Source: Legionella beliardensis (GTDB taxonomy: Bacteria > Pseudomonadota > Gammaproteobacteria > Legionellales > Legionellaceae). Taken from it: a DNA stretch of 64,000 bases. The stretch is from NCBI RefSeq assembly GCF_900452395.1, contig NZ_UGNV01000001.1:2443501-2507500 (forward strand). Direction: 5' to 3'. Each line of letters begins with the position of its first letter. Position 1 is the stretch's first letter. Shown in pieces: positions 37,436-46,010 of this stretch. The position numbers and the translations under genes are program-made. The notes under the pieces were generated by a model that was given only the letters and a program-made list of their open reading frames with translations, did no database searches and was not told the DNA's origin.

Positions 37436-37512
37436 TGGGGTGAACGATGGGACTCGAACCCACGACAACCGGGATCACAACCCGGGGCTCTACCAACTGA
37501 GCTACGCTCACC
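37436..37512 (-). tRNA. tRNA-His (anticodon GUG)
   Basis: Cloverleaf with anticodon GTG, encoded CCA and the extra 5' G(-1) opposite C73 that identifies tRNA-His. The acceptor GTGAGCG/CGTTCAC has one G-U pair. Confidence 0.97.
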
Positions 37513-37566
37513 ATAACTATAACTTAAAATTCACTTATTATATACAATTGAATACTGCACAAAGGC

Positions 37567-37643
37567 TGGCACGCCCGGCAGGACTCGAACCTGCTACCCT
37601 CGGCTTAGAAGGCCGATGCTCTATCCAAATGAGCTACGGGCGC
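37567..37643 (-). tRNA. tRNA-Arg (anticodon UCU)
   Basis: 77-nt cloverleaf with anticodon TCT, discriminator G and encoded CCA. The acceptor GCGCCCG/CGGGCGT closes with a G1-U72 pair. Confidence 0.96.
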
Positions 37644-37651
37644 AATTATAT

Positions 37652-37728
37652 TGGTCGGGGTGGAGGGATTCGAACCCCCGACATCCTGCTCCCAAAGCAG
37701 GCGCGCTACCAAACTGCGCTACACCCCG
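37652..37728 (-). tRNA. tRNA-Pro (anticodon UGG)
   Basis: 77-nt cloverleaf with acceptor CGGGGTG/CACCCCG, anticodon TGG and encoded CCA. First gene of the Pro-Arg-His-Leu operon; same four amino acids as E. coli argX-hisR-leuT-proM, in a different order. Confidence 0.97.
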
Positions 37729-37754
37729 AAGACCCGTCCTAGGACAGAGCGCAA

Positions 37755-37783
37755 ATAATACTCGGTGCGCTCTTGCAGGTCAA
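37755..37783 (-). promoter_or_regulatory. Sigma-70 promoter of the tRNA-Pro/Arg/His/Leu-tig operon
   Basis: On the minus strand TTGACC, a 17-base spacer and TATTAT make a near-consensus promoter. The discriminator right after the -10 is GC-rich (TTGCGC), a feature of stringently controlled stable-RNA promoters. tRNA-Pro begins about 27 bases after the -10. Confidence 0.8.
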
Positions 37784-37904
37784 TAACTTATGCAAATTAA
37801 TTTTTATAATCTAGTTAATATAGAGTGATTTACCTTTAAATAATGGTTCTATTTTTTTACCATGCAATGAGCACACTCGCTGAGATGATACGAATTAGAA
37901 AAAA

Positions 37905-38195
37905 ATGAAAGTAAGCTACGTCTATATTCTCGCTAATCAACGGTACGGCACTCTCTACATTGGGCTCACCACAAATATTATTAAGCGTATTTGGGAACAT
38001 AAAAACAAATTGGCCCCCGGCTTTACAGCGAAATACAATGTTTCTCAATTAGTTTATTATGAAATATTTCATGATATCCAAACTGCTGCTGCACGCGAGA
38101 AACGCTTAAAAGAATGGAAAAGACAATGGAAGATAGAATTAATCGAAACGATGAATCCTAATTGGCATGATCTTTACTATGAAATAATTCAATAA
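37905..38195 (+). CDS. GIY-YIG domain protein
   Basis: A small (96-residue) single-domain protein of the UPF0213 type. The GIY-YIG motif shows as YVYILANQRYGTLYIG at residues 5-20, followed by the conserved arginine (IKRIWEHK, residue about 28), the histidine/tyrosine positions and EKRLKEWKR near residue 66. Such proteins are putative nucleases, with a conserved structure but mostly untested function. In Legionella they are frequent in intergenic, repeat-rich areas. It sits between the tRNA operon (opposite strand) and the tandem repeat array. Confidence 0.85.
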   Translation: MKVSYVYILANQRYGTLYIGLTTNIIKRIWEHKNKLAPGFTAKYNVSQLVYYEIFHDIQTAAAREKRLKEWKRQWKIELIETMNPNWHDLYYEIIQ

Positions 38196-38200
38196 ATACT

Positions 38201-38748
38201 TTAAATACCTCATGAAGACGCAAGATGGGTATGGATACCGTGGTCAAGCCACGGTATTTCGGGTTTTTTTTAGGTTTTTAGGTATTGCCAAAAAAGAAAA
38301 ACGAATTACTGTGGCTCGACCACGATATCCACTGAGGGCGCACTAATGTGGCTTAGGTGAAACGACGCAAAACTTAGGCTACGGCCTTTGCACTCAAGCT
38401 ACACCTTTTTAAATACCTGATGGAGACGCAAGATAGGTATGGATACTATGGTCAAGCCACGGTATTTCGGGTTTTTTTTAGGTTTTTAGGTATTGCTAAA
38501 AAAGAAAAACGAATTACCGTGGCTTGACCACGGTATCCACTGAGGGCGCGCTAATGTGGCTTAGGTGAAACGACGCAAAACCCAGGCTACGGGCCTTTGC
38601 ACTCAAGCTACACCTTTTTAAATACCTGATGGAGACGCAAGATAGGTATGGATACCATGGTCAAGCCACGGTATTTCGGGTTTTTTAGGTTTTTAGGTAT
38701 TGCTAAAAAAGAAAAACGAATTACCGCGGCTTGACCGCGGTATCCATA
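38201..38748. repeat. Tandem array, 2.6 copies of a 208-209 bp unit
   Basis: Units start at TTAAATACC at 38201, 38409 and 38618; the third is cut after about 130 bp. Each unit contains one REPIN-like element followed by a family-2-like segment (TGGCTTAGGTGAAACGACGC ... CTCAAGCTACACC). The REPIN-like parts are at 38233-38330, 38441-38538 and 38650-38745. Copies 2 and 3 are more alike than copy 1. It separates the GIY-YIG gene from the recombinase gene. Confidence 0.9.
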
Positions 38749-38795
38749 AATGCTCAAATTCAGGTATTAAATTGTAATAATAACAAGCAGTAAAA

Positions 38796-40025
38796 ATGAA
38801 AATCCAACTTCTACCGATTTTTGATAACCTAAATCATCTGCATAAAAATCAGCAGCATGCAATCTTGCCAGGTGAAGAATTTAGGGAAGACTTTCTGCGT
38901 ACTTTGGAATTTCTTAAAAGTTATTCAGGCAGCCTTGGCACTTTTAATAGTTATCGGCGTGAAGTGGAAAGGCTTTTGCAGTGGTGTTGGTTGATTAAAA
39001 AAACGACGTTAAGCGAGTTAAGACGCGATGATATCGAACAATTTATTCGCTTTTGCCAAAACCCGCCGCAGACTTGGATCAGTTTAAAAAAAGTACCACG
39101 CTTTATTGAAAAAGAAGGCTTGCGCATTCCCAATGAAGCTTGGCGGCCCTTTGTCGTCACGATTAGTAAATCATCAAGAAAACAAGGTAACCTGCCTACA
39201 CTTGAGCAATTTAGTTTATCACAAGGCGCTATCCAAGAAATTTTTGCTATTTTAAGTACCTATTTTAATTTTTTAATTGCTGAAGAATATTTACTGACTA
39301 ACCCAGTTGCTTTGATACGCCAGAAAAGCAAATTTATTCGTAAACGCCAACAAAGCCCTCCGGTGCGTCGTTTAAGCTTATTGCAATGGGACGCTGTTTT
39401 AAAAGCAGCAGAGACATTAGCAGAGGACCATCCAATGATGCATGAGCGTACGCGCTTTATTTTAAGCATGCTATTTGGTATGTATTTGCGTATTTCAGAA
39501 TTAGTGGCTCATGAGCGCTGGATACCCACTATGAATAATTTTTCTAAAGACAGTAGTGGCGCCTGGTGGTTTACTACGGTTGGCAAAGGCAATAAAGAGC
39601 GCCAAGTTGCAGTCAGCGATGACATGCTTGCGAGCTTAACACGTTGGCGTCTCTTTTTAAGCCTAACGCCCTTGCCCTCACCTGGCGATACAACGCTGTT
39701 ATTGCCTAAATTACGCGGTACAGGGCCCATGAGTGATACAGCGCCTATAAGACGGCTGGTACAGCGATGTTTTGACTTAGCGGCTGATTCATTGCGCCAT
39801 AATGGGCATAATGAGGAAGCCGATAATCTTAATGCAGCGACCGTGCACTGGCTTAGGCATACGGGGATTTCTGAAGATGTAAAAATGCGCCCTCGTGAGC
39901 ATGTACGCGACGATGCGGGTCACAGCACCAGCGCTACAACCGATCGCTACATTGACGTGGAAATGCGCGCGCGGCATCAATCAGCCCGTCATAAGAAGAT
40001 TATTGCTCAAACAGAAGAGTCTTGA
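38796..40025 (+). CDS. Tyrosine recombinase / phage-type integrase, orphan
   Basis: A 409-residue site-specific recombinase. An N-terminal SAM-like DNA-binding domain covers about residues 30-165 (LGTFNSYRREVERLLQWCW). The catalytic domain shows all expected residues: Arg232 in YLRISELV, Lys264 in VGKGNKERQ, His351 and Arg354 in HWLRHTG, His376 in AGHSTS and the nucleophile Tyr385 in TTDRYID. No excisionase, phage or cargo genes lie beside it, and I found no att duplication of the nearby tRNA-Pro. Codon choice looks somewhat more GC-rich than its neighbours by eye. It may be a remnant of an integrated element or a domesticated recombinase. Confidence 0.88.
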   Translation: MKIQLLPIFDNLNHLHKNQQHAILPGEEFREDFLRTLEFLKSYSGSLGTFNSYRREVERLLQWCWLIKKTTLSELRRDDIEQFIRFCQNPPQTWISLKKVPRFIEKEGLRIPNEAWRPFVVTISKSSRKQGNLPTLEQFSLSQGAIQEIFAILSTYFNFLIAEEYLLTNPVALIRQKSKFIRKRQQSPPVRRLSLLQWDAVLKAAETLAEDHPMMHERTRFILSMLFGMYLRISELVAHERWIPTMNNFSKDSSGAWWFTTVGKGNKERQVAVSDDMLASLTRWRLFLSLTPLPSPGDTTLLLPKLRGTGPMSDTAPIRRLVQRCFDLAADSLRHNGHNEEADNLNAATVHWLRHTGISEDVKMRPREHVRDDAGHSTSATTDRYIDVEMRARHQSARHKKIIAQTEES

Positions 40026-40038
40026 TTTAAAAATTACC

Positions 40039-40866
40039 CTAAACGCTGGCATAGGTGTAAACATCAACCAGTTCAATTTGTTCGCTGGCTAGCGTCTCAC
40101 CTAAAAAAATCTCACCTACCCGCTGGAAGCGTCCTACCGAATCAGTCACTAAATAATGAATACTCGATGCTTTATCAGAGGATAAATTAAACAACTGCTC
40201 TTTGCCTAAGGCATCATATAAAGCACTTGCCGTTGCATCGGCTGAATCAACAATAGCGACAGTCTCAGGCAGCATCGTCGTTAAAAGTGGCTTAAACACG
40301 GGAAAATGCGTACAGCCTAATAATAACGTGTCTTCCTGTTGAAATTCTGACAAATAAAAATGCAGTGCTTCACGAGCAACCGCATTCGCAATCATGCCTT
40401 CTTCTGCTAACGCAACTAGTACACTGCATGCACGAACACTGATGGTTGCCTGGGGCAATTGCTCACTAATTAAGCGCTGGTAAGCATTGGAAGCAATAGT
40501 GGTTTCAGTAGCGAGTACTGCAACGGCTTGATTTTTAGTTGCGGCAACTACAGCTGTAGCGCCTGGCTTGACTACACCAACAACTGGTATTTCAGGCAGT
40601 AACTGCTGTAAATGCGGCAAAGCCGCAGTCGTTGCTGTATTACAAGCGATGACTAAGGCCTTAATTTCTCTTTCAATTAGGATGCGCGCCATTTGTAGCG
40701 CGTATTGCTGCACAGTATCCGGGCTTTTTGTGCCATATGGAAGACGGGCTGTATCACCAAGATAGATGAAAGACTCATTGGGTAGCCTTTTTTTAAGGGC
40801 TCTAAGAACGGTTAAACCACCCATCCCTGAATCAAAAACGCCTATTGGTTTATTGTTATTGTTCAT
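40039..40866 (-). CDS. murI: Glutamate racemase
   Basis: Makes D-glutamate for peptidoglycan. The 275-residue protein begins NKPIGVFDSGMGGLTVLRAL, and has the two catalytic cysteines in VIACNTATT (about residue 75) and LLGCTHFP (about residue 188). Ends 13 bases from the convergent recombinase stop. Confidence 0.96.
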   Translation of the reverse strand: MNNNNKPIGVFDSGMGGLTVLRALKKRLPNESFIYLGDTARLPYGTKSPDTVQQYALQMARILIEREIKALVIACNTATTAALPHLQQLLPEIPVVGVVKPGATAVVAATKNQAVAVLATETTIASNAYQRLISEQLPQATISVRACSVLVALAEEGMIANAVAREALHFYLSEFQQEDTLLLGCTHFPVFKPLLTTMLPETVAIVDSADATASALYDALGKEQLFNLSSDKASSIHYLVTDSVGRFQRVGEIFLGETLASEQIELVDVYTYASV

Positions 40867-41044
40867 ACTGGCCTTTCATTAAGGTAAGTTTGGCAGGACT
40901 AACCTGCCTTATCATTTTTAATTAATTGACTTCATTTACTTTTAGTCTAGATGCTTTTTACATTTTCTAAAGTAACATTGGGATAATGATAGCGGCGATC
41001 GATACCCTCTATTTTCAAGTCAAAGCCTTAAGCAACGGTTGCTA

Positions 41045-44000
41045 TTAACTTAATTTCATACGTTTTGTTGCTTGTGGATCCTGCTCCTTGGCCTCATTTT
41101 TTTCTGCACTTTCTTTAATAGTAGACTGAAATTTAGTTTTAAATAATCTAGTCAGTGCATTACCCGTACTTTCATCTTTAAATTCATCCTTAACCGTGCT
41201 AACCGCTCTTGCCACTTGTTTTTTCTTCGCCTCATACGTGTGCGATTTATCTGCTTGATAATCAGTCATTTGATTTAACAAATCTTTATAAACTGTTTTA
41301 TTTGGCTCAAATACTTTTTTAAAGTGAGATTCACCAGAAAACCTACCTACAAAGTTCAGTTCGTTATGAGGATCAAAATAAGGGCATCTTACTACAATGG
41401 CTTCTTTACCAAATCTCAGGTGCGGATTTTCCTTACCTATCAGCATCAATGCTGTCCAGACATAAGGTAATTCCTCTTTTGAGCATGAATCTAGACCTTT
41501 TAAAACAATAGGATTATCAGCTGTCGGCGCGCGGCCATTTAAAGTTGACAGAATTTGGTTGGCCACAGCAAAACCATAAGTTATTCGTGCCTGTTGCGAT
41601 TCCGCTGTTTCTTTGTCTGTTGTACCTGGCACGATTTCCTTAGCAGGAAACTGGGTCATTAAGATAGATACGCTGGGATTAACAGAGTAAGAACCATCCT
41701 TTTCTCGTTTAGTAGCCATGTCTTGAGCACTGCGTTGCTCAATAAATAAGCCCTTGGCTTTTCCTGTGCCAATGGTGTGCTCACGAAACTCACCATCAGC
41801 CACTTTTTTTACTAATTCATAGGTTGGTTGCTTGCCGTTTGCCGGCACTGATGCTGATGATATGCGGGAAATATGATCATCTACATCCTTACCTTTCCAT
41901 GTGGAACCTAAATGATTTTTTAATTCAGACATAGGATAGTCTGTGTAGGCACTCTTATAAGATAAGAATTGTACCGAATGCTTCACGTCTTTAGCTTCTT
42001 CTAAGACTTTTAAGGCGCCTTTTTGTATGAACTCATTGCCATCTGGATCACCATTGAGCATTCTTTGAACTTTTTTGTACCTGTCGAGGTTTTTTTCAAT
42101 GTCAGCTCGTAATTGAGTTAACTCTGCAATTTTTTTCTCAAGTTCATCTACTCTTTTTTTATGGACTGGATTTGTTAAATATTCTAATCCATGACTTAGT
42201 TCATTATCGATCTCTTTTTTTGTAGGTAAGTCATTAAGTTCTTTATTAATAGTGTCATATTGGTGCTGTAATTGTGTCACTAAGACATCACAGCCTTGAG
42301 CTAGCTCTTGCATTTTAGGTAGCATTTCATGAGCATATTGGGCCACCGAGGCTTGAAAGGCCGGATTTAACCATTCCATGACATCCAGCCGGCCTAGTGC
42401 ATCTAAGTCTTCACGAATTCGACTTGAACTTCTAGAAATTTTGCTAAACAGGTCTTTTACTTCTTTTACTGAGGCATCTAAAGTATCAAACTTGGGATCT
42501 GCCTTAGTCGTGTCTTTAATATCCTCAAGTAGGTTCGCTTTTTTGAAGTTGCGCTTAAATTCTTCAAATCGTCTGGTGTTTATTTCTTTTTCAAGGGAAT
42601 CGAAAGTAACGCGAGGCAGACCCATAGTCTTAATATCTTCAATTAATTTTTCTCGTGAAGTTGCCTGCCGAAAATGACCTAAAATAATTGGTATGTCATT
42701 CTTTTTAAACTGATCGCCTTTTTCTAAGGTTTGTAGAAAGTTTATGACAGCGCGGTTACTTTTCGCTAACATACTTTGACCAGCATTCGTATGATTATAA
42801 GCTGCTAGGTGAAAATTAAACTTACGATTATTAGAAACCTCTAACGGAACACCTGGTTTTTTTAGGGCGTTCTTAATAGAGCGCTCGACCGTATCACTTA
42901 AACCCAGGCCCCCAAATAGCGCGTTTAAATCGGAATTATAACTGCCGTCAAATTGAAGCTTTCTACTAAAAGAAGCTCCCGCTGCGGCTGGATCTTTTTC
43001 TGCTAATCGTTCATTAATAGCGTTAACTTGAGTCTTAGTTAAAAAAGGGATATTAGGCATCTTGAGAAGCTGTGCTGCGATCGCTGGATTCTGTATGCTA
43101 TTTATCCGATCAATATTTTTGAAATCACCTAAAATTTTCTTAGCATCAGCACGCTTGCAGTGCAACCGCGCTTTAATATCGTCAACGTCTCTACTAGCTA
43201 GTAATTGGTTTAAGAAATCAGGCTGCAATAATTCCTTGTGATGCTTCAACGATAGCGTTTTAATAAAATCGTTTAATGCAGGGTAAGCGCTATCATTAAG
43301 CTTAGTTATACTTTGAATTTTCTGAGAAATTACACCTTGGACTGCTGCTTTTTGCACAGATTCCATGGTTTTTTCATTGACCCATGTGTGATTAGTGATT
43401 TTAAGCTCAGTTAAAGCATCCTTAAATTCCTGTATTGAATTTGCCGTGCTAAGCGTTTGTAATTCATCTTTTTTACTATCAAGATTTTGTTTGATTATGA
43501 TTGCAGTTAAGCGGACAGCGAGATCATCTTTTTCTAGATCAGAAAGAGGTACTAAATAAAAACCTGGGGTCGAGTGTAATTTATTAATGTCTGCAATAAT
43601 TTCATTATAATCCGAATTGTTATTTAAATTGCGCTCTTCATAATACTTGATATTTTGAGCTGCAGCTGCATAGGCAACTAATTTACGACTAAGTAATTCC
43701 GGCTTGCCCCTAAATTGCTCCTTCTCCTTTGAATCCAACAAGTCCTGAATTTGGTCTAAACTAAGCCCTAAACTCTTTGCAGTAAAAGCTAAAAACTTGT
43801 CTATTTCATCTATCTTCTTTGGAATTGCAGCGTCAAGCCCATCTGCTGTAACCTCTCGTGACTCAAATTTCGCTTTAGCCGCACTAAGCAGCGCTTGTCT
43901 GCGTGCTTGTAGTACGTTGTTTGAGTTTTTAAAATAGTTTGTTAGGATGCTTACATCTACACCTGAGGGGAGTGCTCGCCCTTGCATAGGAAATCTTGTA

Positions 44001-45391
44001 ATGAAGTTTTGTGCAAATGCCATCGGATCTGCAGAAGGCTCAGTGATTACTGTCTTTAATTTGGCAATATCATTACTTTTTAGCAGGGACAAGCGAACAT
44101 GTGCAGCAGCGATAACATTGCCTAACGAGTGTCCTTTAAACGCTTCTCGTATAGCAGCATTATCAGTTCCATCTAGATTTAATATGCCGTGTTTCTCTAA
44201 AACATCCTCTAAATTACTTGTGTTCCTCACATCCCTTAATGCTTTTAAGGCGTCTTCATCGTCAATTTCTTGAATGCGTTCAATAAGTAAGCGACTTGCT
44301 GCTTCTTCTCGCAATTTAGCTGCATTGCCTTGATGAACTGCGGTCGTTAGATAGGAATCGGTACTGACATTTCCAAGTGCATTTCTTAGCCCAATAAGGT
44401 CTGTTGTTTTAATAAGCCGCTCTAACCCATCTTTATCTTTTGAGGCTATTACGTGCTCTATTAAATAACGTTCACCTAAGATTTCTTTGAAAGGTTTAGC
44501 TTCTTCGGCAGTTAGTGTTAATCCTCGATAAGAAGGAGGTAGACCTTGGGTAAATTCAGTTAATGTAGCTGGCTTAGTTAGATCTTTATTTAAAGTTGTA
44601 GGGATATCATCAAGATTATTTTTTATGAAATCATCAATAAGCCCTATATTTCTGCGAAAATTTTCTAAGGCAATTTCATTTTTAATTCGTGCGCCGACAT
44701 TAGCTTTAGTCATTTTACCAACAACAGAAGGAGAAAATTGAGGGTAGGCACGTAGACGCGGGTCAGCAGGGTCATTTAAACTATTAAGCTTGGCTTGAAA
44801 ATTAGCATCATCTCCGCTGTTTAATGCCTGAAATATGTCTGCAAAATACTTTCCAGCAGGTTCTGGATTAAGTTGTTGATCTTTTTGAATTGCTTTAATT
44901 CTTTTACTAAGGAGTTGGTATTGGGCTTCTATTTGAATATCTTGTGCAGCCGTGTTCTCAATAATTTCTTGGCTAGCTGTTTTACCTGTTAATCTTGTCA
45001 CTAGCTGAGCACCACCGATCGCCTTTGTAGCCGGATCGTTAAAAAATTTGCCTCTAACACCATTTTCATCAGCGGTAATGATGCCTTCTAAGACGGCTGT
45101 CGTGGCTGTGCGTAGTCCTAGTTTGGCTCGATTATGGGCAATGCTTTGGACTAGAGCTGTTGTCGTAGTAGCTCCATTCAAAAATGAGTCATTATCTTTT
45201 ATGTCATCTAGCGGTAAAGCTGGCTCAAATACAGTAGCCCAAAAAGCCTTATGGTCTGCAAAACCTTTTCTTAACTCCGATAGATTTGCTGGATCTTTAG
45301 CAAGGACTGCGTCTAACGCAGCTTGAGCTCCTTGTTTATCTAAAAATTTTGGTTCTGCAAGCTTCCTTAAGAGATCTACATTATGAGACAT
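41045..45391 (-). CDS. Giant helical protein of unknown function; Dot/Icm effector candidate
   Basis: A 1448-residue, apparently cytosolic, mostly alpha-helical protein that I cannot match to a known family. Residues 180-1000 look like degenerate helical repeats of about 60-70 residues (for example IERIQEIDDEDALKALRDV and IQSITKLNDSAYPALNDFI). A coiled coil lies at about 1010-1110 (KKRVDELEKKIAELTQLRAD). A more globular C-terminal domain at about 1180-1390 contains GLDSCSKEELPYVWTALMLI and VVRCPYFDPHNE. The tail is Lys/Glu-rich and ends TKRMKLS; its glutamates about 10-20 residues from the end fit the E-block seen in Dot/Icm substrates. ATG 45391 has GGAG at good spacing. Monocistronic and flanked by repeats. 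Confidence 0.75.
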   Translation of the reverse strand: MSHNVDLLRKLAEPKFLDKQGAQAALDAVLAKDPANLSELRKGFADHKAFWATVFEPALPLDDIKDNDSFLNGATTTTALVQSIAHNRAKLGLRTATTAVLEGIITADENGVRGKFFNDPATKAIGGAQLVTRLTGKTASQEIIENTAAQDIQIEAQYQLLSKRIKAIQKDQQLNPEPAGKYFADIFQALNSGDDANFQAKLNSLNDPADPRLRAYPQFSPSVVGKMTKANVGARIKNEIALENFRRNIGLIDDFIKNNLDDIPTTLNKDLTKPATLTEFTQGLPPSYRGLTLTAEEAKPFKEILGERYLIEHVIASKDKDGLERLIKTTDLIGLRNALGNVSTDSYLTTAVHQGNAAKLREEAASRLLIERIQEIDDEDALKALRDVRNTSNLEDVLEKHGILNLDGTDNAAIREAFKGHSLGNVIAAAHVRLSLLKSNDIAKLKTVITEPSADPMAFAQNFITRFPMQGRALPSGVDVSILTNYFKNSNNVLQARRQALLSAAKAKFESREVTADGLDAAIPKKIDEIDKFLAFTAKSLGLSLDQIQDLLDSKEKEQFRGKPELLSRKLVAYAAAAQNIKYYEERNLNNNSDYNEIIADINKLHSTPGFYLVPLSDLEKDDLAVRLTAIIIKQNLDSKKDELQTLSTANSIQEFKDALTELKITNHTWVNEKTMESVQKAAVQGVISQKIQSITKLNDSAYPALNDFIKTLSLKHHKELLQPDFLNQLLASRDVDDIKARLHCKRADAKKILGDFKNIDRINSIQNPAIAAQLLKMPNIPFLTKTQVNAINERLAEKDPAAAGASFSRKLQFDGSYNSDLNALFGGLGLSDTVERSIKNALKKPGVPLEVSNNRKFNFHLAAYNHTNAGQSMLAKSNRAVINFLQTLEKGDQFKKNDIPIILGHFRQATSREKLIEDIKTMGLPRVTFDSLEKEINTRRFEEFKRNFKKANLLEDIKDTTKADPKFDTLDASVKEVKDLFSKISRSSSRIREDLDALGRLDVMEWLNPAFQASVAQYAHEMLPKMQELAQGCDVLVTQLQHQYDTINKELNDLPTKKEIDNELSHGLEYLTNPVHKKRVDELEKKIAELTQLRADIEKNLDRYKKVQRMLNGDPDGNEFIQKGALKVLEEAKDVKHSVQFLSYKSAYTDYPMSELKNHLGSTWKGKDVDDHISRISSASVPANGKQPTYELVKKVADGEFREHTIGTGKAKGLFIEQRSAQDMATKREKDGSYSVNPSVSILMTQFPAKEIVPGTTDKETAESQQARITYGFAVANQILSTLNGRAPTADNPIVLKGLDSCSKEELPYVWTALMLIGKENPHLRFGKEAIVVRCPYFDPHNELNFVGRFSGESHFKKVFEPNKTVYKDLLNQMTDYQADKSHTYEAKKKQVARAVSTVKDEFKDESTGNALTRLFKTKFQSTIKESAEKNEAKEQDPQATKRMKLS

Positions 45392-45495
45392 GGACAATAC
45401 TCCAATAACTATACTACCTATATTTTAAACTTAAAAACTTAAGCTGTCCTTAAGACTTACCCATGCCTCCTTGCTTTTTTAACATTTACCACTTT

Positions 45496-45580
45496 GGATA
45501 CCGCGGTCGAGCCATGGTAAGCCGTTGTTTTTTTATCTCTCTTATCCCACCTTGCAATATCATGGCTTCGACCATATTAT
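45496..45580. repeat. REPIN-like element, diverged
   Basis: Left arm GGATACCGCGGTCGAGCCATGG (hairpin partly mismatched) and a decayed right arm ending ATGGCTTCGACCATATTATT. First of several repeats upstream of the giant gene. Confidence 0.65.
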
Positions 45581-45600
45581 TCAAATCTTCGCATAAATAT

Positions 45601-45659
45601 TGCCTGGGTTTAAACCGCAGGGCCGAAACCTGGGTTTCACTTCGTTGCACCCAGGCTAC
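45601..45659. repeat. Dyad repeat family 2 (copy 4)
   Basis: TGCCTGGGTTTAAACCGCAG through to GCACCCAGGCTACA, with the usual core GTTTCACTTCGTTGCACCC. Lies between REPIN-like copies. Confidence 0.75.
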
Positions 45660-45681
45660 ATTTCTTATCTTTTTCATCAAC

Positions 45682-45760
45682 TTACTGCGGCTTGACCGCG
45701 GTATCCAGTTATCTATCTTACCCTAATTTAAAATATCATGGTTTTAATTATGGTATTTAC
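45682..45760. repeat. REPIN-like element with one intact arm
   Basis: The arm at 45682-45706 (TTACTGCGGCTTGACCGCGG then TATCC) is well conserved; a possible decayed partner, TATCATGGTTTTAATTATGG, follows at about 45736. Confidence 0.6.
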
Positions 45761-45775
45761 ATATCCGCACAAATA

Positions 45776-45836
45776 TAGCCTGAGTGCAGGGCCTGCGGCC
45801 CAAAACCCAGGTTTTCACTTGGTTTAGCCAACCTAC
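45776..45836. repeat. Dyad repeat family 2 (copy 5, degenerate)
   Basis: TAGCCTGAGTGCAGG followed by AAAACCCAGGTTTTCACTTGG; recognisable but with several changes at the right end. Confidence 0.6.
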
Positions 45837-45853
45837 CTTCCTTACCCCACCCG

Positions 45854-45883
45854 ACGAAATACCGCGGCTTGACCGCGGTATCC
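45854..45883. repeat. Single REPIN arm
   Basis: CGAAATACCGCGGCTTGACC followed by GCGGTATCC: a complete hairpin arm in the right-hand orientation with no partner nearby. About 130 bases further on lies the minus-strand gene ending at 46011. Confidence 0.65.
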
Positions 45884-46010
45884 ATTCAGATTTTAATAGG
45901 CACCTTGCGCCTACAAATTATTATAATTACTGACTTAAAACAAATGAGCTAGCAATCTTTCATTTTATCTATTTAAACTATAGCTTAAAGTGGGCAAATT
46001 GTAGCCATTT

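Noticed and set aside
37212-37742. Two 100-codon frames on opposite strands
   Set aside because: They span the four tRNA genes; classic spurious frames through tRNA sequence.
38201-38748. Possible CRISPR array
   Set aside because: The period is about 208 bp with near-identical whole units, not short repeats with unique 30-40 bp spacers, and no cas gene is nearby.
37652-38796. Integrated island between tRNA-Pro and the recombinase
   Set aside because: No duplicated tRNA end was seen on the far side, and the interval contains only a GIY-YIG gene and repeats.
45392-45480. PmrA-type regulatory site upstream of the giant gene
   Set aside because: I looked for the tandem TTAATATT-like pattern known for Legionella effector genes and found only CTTAAG-like words; not close enough to claim.
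45486-45726. Frames of 64 and 87 codons on opposite strands
   Set aside because: They are translations of the REPIN-like and family-2 repeats. A similar peptide (VAWVQ followed by R-x-E-T/S) appears from the repeat at 18.2 kb, showing the frame comes from the repeat, not from a gene.
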